This document shows, piece by piece, positions 45,981 to 58,920 of a stretch of DNA of 64,000 bases; positions within the stretch are counted from its first letter, which is position 1, and the number at the start of each line of letters is the position of its first letter. This DNA comes from Luscinia megarhynchos (lineage: Eukaryota > Chordata > Aves > Passeriformes > Turdidae). Below the pieces are notes generated by a model that saw only the letters and a list, made by a program, of their open reading frames with translations, searched no databases and had not been told where the DNA came from. The stretch is from NCBI GenBank assembly GCA_034336665.1, contig JAPFBE010000013.1:16967056-17031055 (forward strand), in the 5' to 3' direction. A program made the translations under genes and the position numbers.

Positions 45981-48774
45981 AGCCCCAAATGACATCTCTG
46001 TACAGGCCTGTAATGTAAGTTTTTCTCAAAGCACAAAATTGCAAAATTGATCCTGCACCCTACTAAGAACCTTTTGCTTGCACTCCATCCCCAATTTCCC
46101 CCTGTGGTCTTAGCCAAAGAATCTACAAGGGAACTACAGGTCTGACTCCAGCTGTGCCCTGTGTAACAGAAGTAATAATCCCATCATGAAACTGTAATCA
46201 CTGGCAGCAGTGAGTGTCATTTGACACTAAAGGAGGCCAAAAATCTGAAGAAAGGATATCTCCATAATATTAAAAAGCACATGGTCTGCCCTACTGTCCT
46301 CATTTGCCTTCCTAGCCTGGGGTCATTATGTACAGGCACCCATGTATTTTATCTAGCACTGAACAAGGGTGTTAGTGTTAGTCTCTGAACATCTTACCTG
46401 TGCTGGTTGCTGGCAAACTTTCTGCTGCTTGTACTTTCTCATCACTCTTATGCTGCCAGTGTTTAATAATGTTCAGTGAGATCCAGAGACACCAGTCAGC
46501 ACTGAGCATAACAAGTGATTAACTCAGGGCACAGATCTTTTGGTAATGGAAGCTGTGTAAAAACTTAGGTAATTTGTTTATGGAAAGATGTTGACTTGGC
46601 AGTATGTGATTACAGCACTTGTAGTGCTCAACAACACAGGAACTCTGCCCACAAGTAGCATCAGAGAAGTAATTAAAAGAAAGAAAACAACTGATTCTAT
46701 TTGGTCAAAATGGAGCTTTTGGGACATTACTGCAATAAAAATCAGGAAGCCAAACAATCAATAGCTCTAGTGAAATATTTTTGAAAACTTCTGTATTTCT
46801 GAGTAAGATAGGTTTAATCCCTTCTCACTGGGCATGACTCTTGGGAAATTTAATTAACTCTGGACAGCTGACTAATGTTTGCATATATTTTAACCATGCT
46901 GACTTCAACTAAAATTTCTATCAGTACTCCTTATTTGCCCTGCTTTTTAAAATTTAGAGTCACAACTTACAGACTTCTCTCTACTGTAATTCTCTTTTTT
47001 TCACTGAAAAATTTTCCTCCAAGGCCAATTCCCTTTGAGCAGCTTGTGCTTCCTTCAGCCCTGTGGGAGGAGCAAGGGTAAAAAGCACAGAATCAATTTA
47101 CTAAAGAAAGAGTAACTTATTCATCCATTCCTACATCAAATTCCTCGTGCTTCCCTTGATATATATTGGTCATGTGGAAGAAAAAGTAAGGATGAAGAGC
47201 AACATTTGGAAGCAGGCAATTAACAAGGAATTTTTCATGCAGTATAAAATAAGGTGTCATAATGCTACCTACCACTTTTGAAAATCAGCCTACAAACTGA
47301 AAAAACAATAAAAAGTAATAATAAAAAGTGGGATTAGTGCTAAATGCTTATATTCTGCACACTGCAAGAGAAGAATTGCATCAGACTAGAATTGAACAAA
47401 AAGCCAGAGAATTCAGCAGTTAGATTTGTTAATTCTGAAAGGTACTATCACAAAGTGGGGAAGTAAAAATCTAGTTGAAGTTTGATGTTTTGCCCTCTAT
47501 TTGATAAGTGGCCAAGATACCTCACAGCAGCTTGCAAACCTATTTGGAGAAAAGTGAAGGATATACTCCAGTTTCACCAGGGAACTCACCATAACTTGGG
47601 AGGAGATCAGAAGAAGGTTCTCTGGGAAAGTGTGAGTATTGAGTACACATCCATCCTAAAACAAGTCAGGTGAACAATAACGTTACCATTTAAAAAAAAT
47701 CTTTAATACACTTCCTAATTAAAGACTCTCTTAGAACCCAAAAGACTAAATTAGAACATTGCAATTCCATTTTCTTTAAAAACACTTTGATTTAAATAAT
47801 TGCATAGGAAAACAGAAGCCTCAACTCAAGGATAAGGCTGGCTATGACATGATCTCCCCTATTCTTTGCCAAGTTTAAGTTTTTCCCCTACAGACAGAGG
47901 CAGAAAAGCCATCATTCACTCCACATCCCTTGTTGGACATTACTAGAGCAGGTTTAGTCTGGGACAGATGTGTAGGAACAGTTTACCTGACTGCAGATCT
48001 ACACAGAGAAGGAAAGGATCAACAGGGCTTCTGGCTTTTCAGATAAAAGGACCATAAGCAGAGAGGCAAGTTTATGAAGGCTTATCTCCATTTCTAATTT
48101 GGAACTGATGGCTTTAATTTGGTTTTGCTGAGGTTGGGGAAACTGTGAGTTCAGGACAGAAAATTCTCTACATTTGTGCCCTGCTTCTGATCTGGGAAAC
48201 TGATTAGTGGGCTTGAAAGACAGCTAAGGCTATCACAGCTGCAGAATAAAAATGGAGTAAGCTAGTTAGGAGTTTTTATCTTCCAAAAAGGCAGGACAAA
48301 TAATAGAGCTTCATCACACAACAGAAGGCCTTTCACAGTGAAATATTGTCAGCTCACTTCTGTGGCAGCATGAACACAAACTGCAGGGTGTGGAACGAGT
48401 TGCAGTAAGCTGGTGAAAAAGGCAATTAGTGGGAGCAGAAAACTCCAGGCTATTTCCCTTCTTCCCACACATTATTTTAAGAAAGCACCACTGCATGACA
48501 CATAAGTCCCCTTGCTACCTACTTTAATCTATACTCAAGGAACATTAAGCAGGTAAGGCAGGATAATGCTGCTCACCCAGCAGAAACTAAGTAAAGATGA
48601 ACAGGGAAGATCCATTCATCCTCTCTTTCAAAAAAGAGCCAGAGGATGTCAAAGAAAACTAGCAGGTGTCAAGTTCAAAACATGTATTTTTTGTCATGTA
48701 ATATCCAGGGAATCTACCTATCACAGAATGTTACTGCTAAAAAAAAATTACTTGTGTTCAAAAGGTAATTTGGC
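45981..48774. other. No supported gene
   Basis: Single-copy AT-rich DNA. A 63-codon + frame at 47482-47673 has no recognisable domain. No named repeats. Confidence 0.45.
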
Positions 48775-48899
48775 AAAAAACCAAAAAAACCAAAAAACAA
48801 AACAAACAAAAAAACCAGAAAAAGAACCCCAAAAAACAACAACAACAACAAAAACCCAACAAAAAACAAAAACCAAACCAAACAAACAAACAAGCAAAA
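48775..48899. repeat. A/C-rich low-complexity tract
   Basis: Runs of A separated by CC or single C, including AACAACAACAAC, about 125 bp long. Frames crossing it (136 codons on +, 76 on -) are Lys/Thr/Gln-rich or Phe/Leu-rich artefacts. No LINE or SINE body can be recognised beside it. Confidence 0.9.
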
Positions 48900-51800
48900 A
48901 CGGGAAAATAAGAGGATCCCACATTTGTATCGCATTAATGACACTTGAAAAGCTCAGCTTTTTAGAGCTGAACTAAAAATTTCTAAATTACTATCTTAGC
49001 CAGGAAACACAGAAGAAAACATTGCCGAAATAATGTTGGCAAACCTGCAGAAAAAATATTAGATGCCTGTGAAATGAGAAGATTGTTTTTGGTTGGTTTT
49101 GTTCACTAATACATGAAATGCAGTATTGCATACTGACTTGTCTTTTGTGTTGTTTAGGCTTTGTGATTAAACTGCTGGGACTTCACATGTAGTCATATAT
49201 TTAGCAAATATAGTAAATTGGGTAAAAGAGGTCAGCAGGTAGGCAACAAAAGGAGTCAATCATACATCCAAGGATAAATTCTCAATTATACATAAAACAT
49301 GCATGAGGTCTTTTAGTCTGGCTGAACTACAGCAACTGCTCTGCTAATCCCATCAAATTCCATTTTATGTACTTCACTGCCAAACACTTGGCCTCAGACA
49401 CAGCCTAAAAATCTGTTGGAGAAACAAAGTAAGAGACATGCAAGCCTCTCAAAGGCCATGCTTACATGCCACGTGTGCTTTCCTTCTCTAAAGATATTTG
49501 CCACCACCACGTGGATGGGCTGGCAACAGAAACCCATCCAGGATCTGCCTATGTTCTATTTTCACTTGGTTGTTGATGCTGTGTTTGTGTTCAGTCAGGA
49601 CACCCTGAAGGAGTCAGACTAATTTCCTACAGAAGCAGCCACAGCATCACACCCTGGCAGAGTGTGTGCCCTGGCATGTTACACCAAAATTATAGAACAA
49701 GAAAGAGGGTTCAAAGATGGCCAGTACCTACAGGTTTCTCACAAGACAGAGCAGAGAAGAGGGAAGACTGGGATTAGAATTTTTGGAAGTTCACTCCTCC
49801 TTTTTTATCTTTCCAGGCAATTCTACAGACAAATGTGTCAACCCAGAGTTTGTCAATACACTGCAGAGGGGAGCTAACAGGGAAAACAGGAAAATGTTCC
49901 TGGTGTTTATTGAGACAGCAGAATACCTTTGCATATTTCAGTCAAAAACATCACATTTAATCAAGACATATAATTTATGAGGTTTCTTCATCCTATTGCT
50001 TAGAGAATTTCTTGAGGCTTTTCCCACAGAAAATGAGTGCTGTGCTCTGTTTCCTCTGCTCCTTGTTCTCTTTTTTTCCCTACAGTAACAATCTTAGCTC
50101 CTTCCTTTGCTCTTCCATTGGGCAGTGAACAGTTTGGCTTTCAGATGTATTTTATATTCTTCTGAATGCTTTCCTCTCCACTGGGAAAGCATCCTAAATC
50201 TCTTCTTAAAACTTTGTCACCTTTTCTTCTGAGGTGCATAAGATGAAGAACTTGATATATTTTAAAATCACCAAAGGATACTTTTGTCTCTGGTATTATC
50301 ACAAATTGTATTTTTGCAGTCCTCATACATTTACTTCACTCACTCTCTTAATAGCAATAAGATCACAACTACAAACTTGAATTTCATCCACTTGTCTTAC
50401 CTGGGCTCCTTTCCTTGCAACTATCACTGTCTGACAAAACACTGGCTTGTACACCTGTGTACAGCTTGTAACTAATAAATGCTCCATTTACTTTCTGGGT
50501 AAGAGCTCATTTATCTTCCACTAAAATCTTGCCCATTGCTCTTGTGAAGGCTTGCCTTTCATAAATGGTGCTGGTGATGTCCTCTTATCCAGGTTGTTCG
50601 TGGTTAGCCAGTGTTTGCAAATTTGTGGAAGTCGAAGTAACACAGCAAAATGTTTGGATGCTTTCCAGAGTGTGTGGCTTTTTGTTCCTTGTCCCAGTCC
50701 AGACAACTCTGCATGTTGTTTTTATGAAGTTGAGACTTTAAGCTTTACTTCCCTTTTTCCCCGTGTCTCCTTTCTGGACTTTTGCAGTGACCTCAATGTC
50801 AGAACATTGTTCTCTTCTCAGTTCTGCATTTGTGATTGCCTTTCCCTGTCAAAACCCCACTCTTTTTAAAAGGCTAATTCTGGTTTCCTGAAGTCTCTCT
50901 TTTGACATTTTCCTTTAAAGCCCAGCATAGGAAAGGATCAGGATCTCATGCAGTCCCTTGCAAATTGACAAATTGTCTCTTTAGTCTCAGAAGAGAAACA
51001 AACCTTCCTCTAGGATCCTTTTCTTTGTCTACTGTGTTTAAAATCTCTCTCTCATATGGGTCAGTTTTACCCTGAGTGCAGAACTCAGTACAATTTGAGC
51101 ACATTCTCATCACCATGCACATCTCCAGGTGTTTCAGAGAAGCCAAATGCTAACAGTAGTTCCTTAGTTCAGTACTATTAGTGCTCAACAATCACTGAGA
51201 GCCATTTATTTCAGGGTGTAATCTCTGACCTCTTAATTACACATATCTTTACTCCATGTAATGGCCTCTTTACCACCAAAACATTTTATAGGTATGATTA
51301 TTACAGACATGGGAAAAACAAGGCAGTCCATGGAAGATTTGTGAGGAGAAAGAGGACTCATAAGGGACTACTTGAGAGAGAAAACATGAAAACAAAGTTA
51401 GATCCAGAAGGGAGCAATAGCCTGACAAAGCAGAGGAAAAAGTATAAACAAGAGGCTCACTTTGGTTTGCTTCACAGCCCCCAATGTACCATGGACCATT
51501 CAAGAAAAATGTCATGGAAAAGTCTAAGTACTGCCCCTGCAACATGCAGTCTTAAGAGAAAAACAGGATTTTTTTTTTCTTTAAAAAACAACAAGCAGTA
51601 TGAAGAAGCTTTTCACATCCCCTGGTCACCAGCATGGATTCCAGCTGATAAACTTAATTTGACCTAATAATGTGAAATAAAAGTAACACTTTCTGTTACA
51701 GTCCTTATAACTGCCAATAATTAAGTCACTTGACTTATGTTCCCTACACTAGGTAATACCATTGCATTATTGAAAGAAAATTACTGAGACCAGCAAAAAT

Positions 51801-53999
51801 AGGAGGATTTTAATCCTCCTAAAAAAAGGGCACACATGATAATATGGACAGAGATTGCATTGAACTTTTGGTTTGTCTTTTGGATGTTATTTTTTGCTTT
51901 ACCTGCTGTGTGTCTGATGGAGCACTGCCAGCTCTCCCAGATTTGTAAAGCCAAGTGATTTTGAGCCCCTGGGGTAGGAACTATTCAGCTTCCTGACAAT
52001 GTCAAGCTTTTTTCTTTTCCTTGGTAGGCCCCATATGATGATTAATTTTATATTCCCTGCTATTTCTCCAATAAACACAGCAAGTAATTACATACATTTT
52101 AGTCTTAGGACCAAGCTTACTCTCTCTCCTTCCAGAATTGTTCTACATTCACTAGTCTGTGTAATTTCCCTACTCAGTTTGGCACCTGTATTTAACAAAC
52201 AATAAGCACAGGATGAGATGACCTTAAAACATGATTGAACTCAGCATGCAGCCCATAAGAAATATGGGTGCATGTGTGTACTGAGGGATTTCAAAAACCT
52301 TGAAGTAGTTCGTTCAGATGCTGGCAGCATAAAGTCCTTGTTTTGAAAATAGTTTTTTTCATTACTATTATCAGTTCCAAGGAGCTCTTTGGTTTTCCAC
52401 TTTCCAGTTGGAAGCCTATTCATATCAACATTAATTTGATTTAAAGTTGACATAAAATGAAGGAAAAAGCTTGAACAGAATTCATATTCCCTTTATCTAT
52501 GCACCAAAAATAAGAAGGATGAAGTTGAACAAAATACTTCCTTTTGAGCTGAAATAATTTCTATTTTACTTCTTTCCAGCTGTCCTTTTTCTCAGCTCCA
52601 AGGGTTTTGAGCAGTGCAGCACTAAATCAATGTCTGTCTTATTTATCCAGCATTACCTGAGTCTGCCCCTACCTGGGTGCTTCCCAGTTTCCTTTGCCAG
52701 CAAAATTTCAGTGCAAGACCTGGGGACACATTAAAATAGTTGCTGATGGCAGAGTTTACTGAAGAGTTAACTGTCATGGGTACAGAATTCACCATATCTA
52801 CTAAAAAAACTTTAAATGCACCTCTCATCCAGAAAGGGAGTTCCTACAACCTGAGTTTAGAGATGACCTACACTGAAAGAGTTATGCTGCAAGACTGTTC
52901 AAATTCTTCTGCACCAAGAATGTACCCATTTTCCAAACTGATTCACTGAGACAACAGCCAATTCCTTTGGATTATCCAATTCAAGTTTTCAACAACTCGA
53001 GCTATTTAGCTGTGCTCTCAATTTTTTAAAACTAGCTTGTGGAAAGGCATACTAAAAACTAACTGCTCCCAAAGTCACCATTATTGTCCGAAATATGTTT
53101 TGTTTAGGAAATTTAATCAGGCTTTGTTCACAACACATGGGAACAAATTTGCTCTTTCTGCAGTGCTGAGAGCTCCTTTCTGCATGAAGTAGGAAGAGGG
53201 AAGAATTGCACACCAAATTTCAGCTAGAAAAGGCATTTCATGTGATGAGAAAACGTGACAGAATTTGGTAGATCATTGGATTTTAACATCACTACATTTA
53301 TGGCAGAGGGCACGTGGGGCTTTCACAGCCATGAAGACTGGATGCTCATTTGAGCAGTCACACCTCTCACAGCACGCTTGTTCCCTGACATTTGTGCTGG
53401 CAGTCGTGTCTCAGCTGCCCCCTCATTGCCAATCTCCAATGCCACCTCTTGTGTGGTTTAATTTCCCTGTGAAGGTCTTCTGCTCACTGCCTTGCCACAC
53501 TATTTTCCTCACAGTTTCTGACAAAACCACAGCCAAGATAATATCAAGCACAGCACAAAATGGAGAGCATTTAGTCCTTCAAAATCCACTGAAATTTGCT
53601 GACCCGCAGAGAAGGACATTTTGATAAAGTACATCCTCAGAAAAAAATACTTTTCCTCAAGTCAGTTGAGGTGTCAGACAAATAAAAATCTTGATGTTGT
53701 ATCTTGGAATACAAAATACTGTAATTCCCATTTCAGGAACCAGTTGTTGAAAATATTCTGTACATAAATACCAATCCCTGTTAATACCTGACCCTTGGAG
53801 AGGTCATTAACTGGCAGTTTCTGAATGAAACCAGGAGGTTGTAAACAGTTTTTGGCTCAGCTGATGGAAAGGACAACTTTCAGCAGTTGGCTACTTTTTT
53901 TCCCCTTTCCCCAACTGATACTGTAATTGCAGGGAATTTTTTTTGAGAATGTGGGACTAATCAAAAGAGGGAAACCATGAGGAGAATGGAAATGAGAAA
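48900..53999. other. No supported gene in about 5 kb
   Basis: Single-copy DNA. Frames of 105 codons (50552-50869), 108 (51341-51667) and 119 (53265-53624) on + have no recognisable domain. An acceptor-like TTATCTTTCCAG ending at 49817 is followed by an open frame of about 50 codons that I do not recognise. No interspersed repeat identified. Confidence 0.4.
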
Positions 54000-54764
54000 G
54001 AACAATTTAGCAGAAGAAAATAGAAATCTCAAAGGGAATGCAAACAGATGGACTTCAGGGAAAAAAATTAAATTATATTTTAGGAGTATTACTGATGCCT
54101 GATGAGGAAAAGGGTTAATTAGCAGATAAGGGAAGAATTTTGCAAAACTACTTTGGCTGAAGAATAGAAAACTTCAACAGAAGCAATTGAGAGATAAACA
54201 GCCCACATCCCCCTCAAAAGGTGAAACAGCAAAGCCTCTGGAGACGTCAGGCACCGAGAGGCTCTTACTGGAGAGCTGATACCAGCAAACTGTCAGCCCG
54301 GGCAGCACGGCTTCTCTGCGTGAAAAAAAACCTTCTGTAAGAGCTGTCTGAGGATCCACAGAACTGCTGTAACGAACTCAGCATGTTGCTTCCATTTTCT
54401 CGTAAAATCCATTAGCAAACTTTTAAAGTCAGAAGGAAAGACCTCTCCATCCTCCCTAATTGTATTCACCTGGTCTGTTGGTAGATTAGTTTTGCTGGCA
54501 AGGTGATGCACCAGACACATCTATTCGCTGACTAAGGGTGTTTCCATCCCAAAACACCTTGGTGATAATTAATAATAATTGGTAATGGTCATGTGGTATT
54601 TGTACTGGGGGCAGCTGGGGCATAGGACCAACAAGTGAGAGGGATGCCACAGAACAATTTCTTGCTATCCATTGTGTCCCTTTAGCCACAACTAACATTG
54701 TGTGAAAGCCTTCGCCTGCCCTGCAGGAGGGAAGAATCCCCAAGGAAAGAAGAACATGTTGAAA
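54000..54764. other. Flank of the CpG island; no supported gene
   Basis: GC content rises toward the right. On the minus strand the sequence ACCAACAGACCAG|GTGAAT (junction near 54469) has the form of a splice donor. It would suit the end of a first exon transcribed leftward from the island, but there is no other support. The minus frame of 313 codons (54486-55427) runs from the island into this flank and is driven by the stop-poor minisatellite. Confidence 0.35.
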
Positions 54765-54926
54765 CCAAGAAAACCCGCCGCGCCCTCTCATCCCTCCCGG
54801 AGCCTGATGCTGTTCCATAGAGAAATTCTCGAGGCGGGGCACAAGGTAGTTGGCAGGGTCCGGGAGGGCAGTGATTACGAGCCTGAGCAGCAGAACCGCG
54901 GGAGGTTCGGGAGGATCAGGGTTCGC

Positions 54927-55185
54927 GGATCCCGGCTCGGGGCTCAGGGTTCGGGAGGATCCCGGCTCGGAGCTCGGGGCTCGAGGATCCCGGCTCGGGG
55001 CTTGGGGTTCGGGAGGATCCCGGCTCGGGGCTCGGGGTTCGGGAGGATCCCGGCTCGGGGCTCGGGGTTCGGGAGGATCCCGGCTCGGAGCTCGAGGCTC
55101 AGGGTTCGGGGTTCGGGAGGATCCCGGCTCGGGGCTCGGGGTTCGGGAGGATCCCGGCTCGGGGTTCGGGGCTCCCGGTTCGTGG
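54927..55185. repeat. 30-bp GC-rich minisatellite, about 8 copies, inside the CpG island
   Basis: Units start GGATCCCGGCTCGG and continue GGCTCGGGGTTCGGGAG. Starts at 55015, 55045 and 55075 are spaced exactly 30 bp; the outer units vary in length by small insertions (for example an extra CGGGGTT near 55105). The + strand is G-rich. A unit of 30 bp keeps reading frames open, giving 10-residue repeats such as ARGSGFGRIP on + and PEPRAGILPN-like on -. These explain the long frames here (220 and 193 codons on +, 313 and 133 on -). Confidence 0.95.
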
Positions 55186-55295
55186 CTCCCGGCGGCCGGC
55201 GGGGGGCGCTCCGAGCCCGCCGCCTGCGCAGCGCCGAGCGCTCCGCACGGAGCGAGCCCGGCGGGGGAAGGTCGGCAGCAGCATCCCCATCCCCA

Positions 55296-55318
55296 TCCTC
55301 CTCCTCCTCCTCCTCCTC
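55296..55318. repeat. (TCC)n trinucleotide run
   Basis: An uninterrupted TCC run of about 7-8 units at the right edge of the CpG island, followed by GCAGCTCTGCTGCTC. Such purine/pyrimidine mirror tracts are common near promoters. No function assigned. Confidence 0.9.
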
Positions 55319-55335
55319 GCAGCTCTGCTGCTCTT

Positions 55336-55440
55336 CCAAAGGCAATAATAAGCTCCCCCGATAAAAGTGGCAGGCAGGACCTAAACCTAGGAAATAATGC
55401 AGGAAGGAAAGCTAGAAAACCTGGCATCTAAATATTTCAG
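55336..55440. other. Right edge of the CpG island
   Basis: Composition drops back to AT-rich. A GATAAAAG box lies near 55360 but nothing else supports it as a TATA element. Confidence 0.3.
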
Positions 55441-55548
55441 GTTTTTAAAATTTTTTGTTGTTGTGGGGTTTTTTGTTGTTGTTGGCTTTTTTTGTTGTTG
55501 TTGTTTTTTTGTTGTTTTTTTTTAATTTTTTTTTAATTTTTTTAATAG
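55441..55548. repeat. T/GTT-rich low-complexity tract
   Basis: TTGTTGTTG runs alternate with T homopolymers and TTTTTAATTTT, ending TTTTTTTAATAGG. It adjoins the CpG island by about 100 bp. No retroelement body is visible. Confidence 0.9.
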
Positions 55549-58500
55549 GAAAGCAATAGCACAATATAATTTCATTAGCAGCTCTGGAGATCAGAGGCGT
55601 CCCGGCTTGTTTCCAAGCGCTTCTTGGCTGCAGAAATGAAACATTTACAGAATTTATTAGCCTACTATTAAGTCTTCAATTCTGCAACAAACCCTTGTGC
55701 TCTCCGCCCTCTATCCAAAACCCGCCAAGAAATCCTTGTGTGCACATCCAATGAGGCCCCAGAAACAAGTCCTCCTATTTTCTGCGAGCTTAATTTTTTT
55801 TTGCACAATGTGAGAGGTTGAACATACTGCTTGCCAGGTGTTGTAGACAATTTCCTGTTGTGTCTCTATAAACACCACACCGATTCTACTAAAGAGACTG
55901 CATCGCTTACTGTTTAACACCTTTCTTTTTCCTTTGTTAAACAGCATTTCCTGTTGCACAGTAATTTGGGCTCTCTCACAGACCTCATCACTCAGTACTT
56001 AATCACTCAATAGCAGTATTGAGTATGAGCACACCATCTTTTCCCCTTCACCTTCTGCCTTGAAGAGCTCCTACCTTCCATGTTTCCTGTACTGCCACTC
56101 ACAAACTCACAAAGCTGACTCTGCCTCAGGCTCCTTCCATGCAACAAAGCTGCATTTGCATCCCTGCCCCGTTCCTGCTGCTGGCCCCTCTCCTGCTGCC
56201 TGACCTTTCCAGGCAGGCACAGCTGGCCACCCTGATTTATTATTCCCTACTAGCTGTGCTTGCTCAGGCACATAGGGTCCCACTGCAGAGGGGAGACTGT
56301 GGTGCCAAACTCCAGCTGGAAAGATGACATTTAGCAGAGGCCACGTGCCTCAGAGCATGGCACATCCTTCTCCTACCACCTGATGTTGCATCCCTGTCTG
56401 GGCTCCTGTTTGGTGATGCTTTCCTTCACACAACCAGGCACAGCATTCTGAGACACTTCCCTGTTAAACCTAATAAAGAAACTAGTTTGTGGATGACTAA
56501 GGGGCTACAAACTCTTCTTAATTACTTCAGGAGCGCTTTTTCGCTTCCTCAGGCATGAGCTTTGAATGGTTCCCCTGAATGGAAGGAGATTCTTAAAGGG
56601 CTGCTGAGGGTCTGTTTGAATGCCTCATTGAAGTGGAGATGTGAACCTGTTCCTGTTGAGCAGGTGTGCCACATCATAGCCGTGTTAATGGGTACTTTTG
56701 GTAGCAGCCATGGAAAAATGTTGAGGCTGACCTGGCCTGGATGTACTTTAGGGCTCCAGCTGCAGCATTTTCACATGGCAAATGAAGACACTCATTTAAA
56801 AACAAGAATCCATTCAGGGGTCAGAGACCGGTTTTCTGGCTAATTCTAAGACAATCTCTCCATTGTCCTTCATTATCTTTTCCCACCTGAAGAGAGTCCT
56901 CTAGAGAACAGAAAACCAAACTCCAAACAAACTAGAAAAGGTCCAAAAATCAAGATCTGCAAATAAATACTTGATAAATTGGATGGGTTTGATGTAAAGA
57001 AGAGAAAACGAAAATAAAACTTCCAACTTGTAGCTTCCTTGACAGGTTCAATCTTTCTAATAAAAATTCCCAAGCAGCAACCCAGACCACCTCTCAGATA
57101 GGATTCACAAATGATGTTGATCATGCAGAGGACACCCTAATCCTCTACCTTATTCCCAAATTCCTTTCATCTTATGTACACCGAAACTTTAGATGTTCTA
57201 CAGATGGTTCACTAATTTTCTCCTTGTCAACACTGTTACCATACTCTTCTATCTGCTCTCTCACTTAGTTTTAAACCTGTGTTCAGCTTGCTTGAAAGAG
57301 GAAGAAAATAACCTATTTCCCATATCCCTGGTGAGTCAAAAATGAATGAATTAAATTGCAGTAGTGCAGATGGAATAGGAAGTCTGAAAATCTTACTAAT
57401 ATTTATGGATAGGAAAACAGGAGAATAGTTCACCCAAGCAAACCATGGAGTCTCCCTCCTCTGATGTGTTTCAGAGCAGACTAGAAAACAATCTGTTAGA
57501 ACTGAGAGCTCCTGCACCTTGCCTTAGGCTTGGGATGATGCCTAGGAAAATTACAAGTACCCTGTTTGCTGTGTCTGCTGAAAGGCACGGCAAGGAAAAA
57601 AACATCTTTGGCTAAAAGAAAGAGAAGTACTGTGTAAATGGTGCCATGGTCACACTAAAGAGAAGAATTCAATTTACAGCGTTTTTATTCTACTTATCAG
57701 CAACACTGAGTTTGCTTAAACATACAACATCTAGCATAGTAATTCCCTAAATTTATAAATTAACTTGTTAAAATGCTATTGCTTTCACATCTGTGTCTGA
57801 AATTGATTTCCACCATGACAGATATGACTACAGCTCTATAGTAACTTTTCTTTAACCTTTGTTTGATTTTTTTAATAATGTATTTTTAAAGAAAAGGAAT
57901 ATTATATGCAATAATGAATTAAAGTAAAAGGAGAAAAAAAAGCTATTGTAAATCAGGACATCATGTCTCTTTTTAACCATAAGAGATGAAAAGAAGTTAA
58001 GTGAGAGTGTAACAAACATCAAAAAATGAAAACATGTAATAAAAATGAAAAAAAGATCAATGAGCCCTAAAACACATTTTAAAAGATCTGTACAGCACTG
58101 GTAACAATCTCAGGACTGATGTGACCTTTTTTTGCCTTCTAATAAACACAAAATTCTGGATTAAGGTGTGATGGAATAATACCAAGGATATAAAGGAGAA
58201 GCAGCAGTGCATTTTACACCAAATAATGGTGAGTGTGTCTCTACTGAGAAGCAGAGAATTATTGACCCTCTGTTTTGCTGCAACATGTGAAATTCAACCC
58301 AACCAGATGATCCTATCTGAACCTGGAACTAGTTTCTTCAAGATGACTATCTGTGCAAGTATCCAAATACGCCTCCAAAGTGCCTGAAGATAAAATACAA
58401 GTAATGGGAGGTGACTCTAAATTGCCTGGACTACGAGTGAGCCAACTCTTCTTCAAAACTTATTTCCTGGAGAGATTCCAGACTTACTTTCAATTAAAAC

Positions 58501-58920
58501 AAGAACGAAACAACTTTTGCTGTACTTGCTCTTCAGAGACTCCTCTTCTTCCTCAAACTGCAGCTCTCGGGCATGTGACTTCATTTTAAAAAATGAAACA
58601 CTTTTAGGCCATCTGCGTTTTTCTGCATAGCAAGCAGCCTTATGTAATGCTGTTCTGCTGACCTCTCTCCTGCTGCAAGGCCTGGCTGCAGAGCCATTGC
58701 ATTAGGGGGAAATGGCAAGAGGCCTTTTGGAATACTCTCTCCCCCAGCACCGTCATAAATCAGCCCGACTCCTACACTTCTGGGCACTGCATCCCTTGTT
58801 GTGTCTGACACAAGGCCACCCCCCCAGCCCCCCCAGGCCCTAAAGCACATGTCCTGATCTTGCCTTCTCAGCAGAGGACTTGTGGGAGGGAATGAGAAAT
58901 TCCAAAATACAAATTCCTTC
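55549..58920. other. No supported gene
   Basis: Single-copy DNA right of the CpG island. Frames up to 93 codons (56562-56843 on +, 57236-57517 on -) are unrecognised. If the island drives rightward transcription, any first intron would lie here, but no paired exon signals are clear. Confidence 0.4.

Larger units (their letters stand above)
54765..55335. promoter_or_regulatory. CpG island, candidate promoter of an unseen transcript
   Basis: This is the only stretch of the window dense in CpG and GC: CCCGCCGCGCCCTC near 54774, GAGGCGGGGCAC near 54832 (GC-box-like), the CG-rich minisatellite at 54927-55185, and CCGCCTGCGCAGCGCCGAGC near 55219, which contains an NRF1-like TGCGCAG core. CpG islands in vertebrates usually mark promoters, so this may be the start of a protein-coding or long noncoding transcript in either direction. 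No first exon can be defined from sequence; part of the CpG count comes from the tandem repeat, so the island could also be repeat-driven. Confidence 0.6.

Noticed and set aside
48566..48976. 136-codon Lys/Thr-rich frame
   Set aside because: Most of it translates the A/C-rich low-complexity tract; no domain is seen.
49805..49980. Possible exon after the acceptor-like TTATCTTTCCAG at 49817
   Set aside because: The following frame is unrecognised and there is no good donor or partner exon; pyrimidine-AG sites are frequent by chance.
38969..55185. Relationship between the 39-bp and 30-bp minisatellites because both contain GGATCC in each unit
   Set aside because: The rest of the units are unlike each other; a shared six-base word is not evidence of common origin.
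54486..55431. Open frames of 313 (-), 220 (+) and 193 (+) codons as exons of a proline/arginine-rich protein
   Set aside because: All are kept open by the 30-bp GC-rich minisatellite and CpG island composition; they overlap on both strands and contain no recognisable domain.
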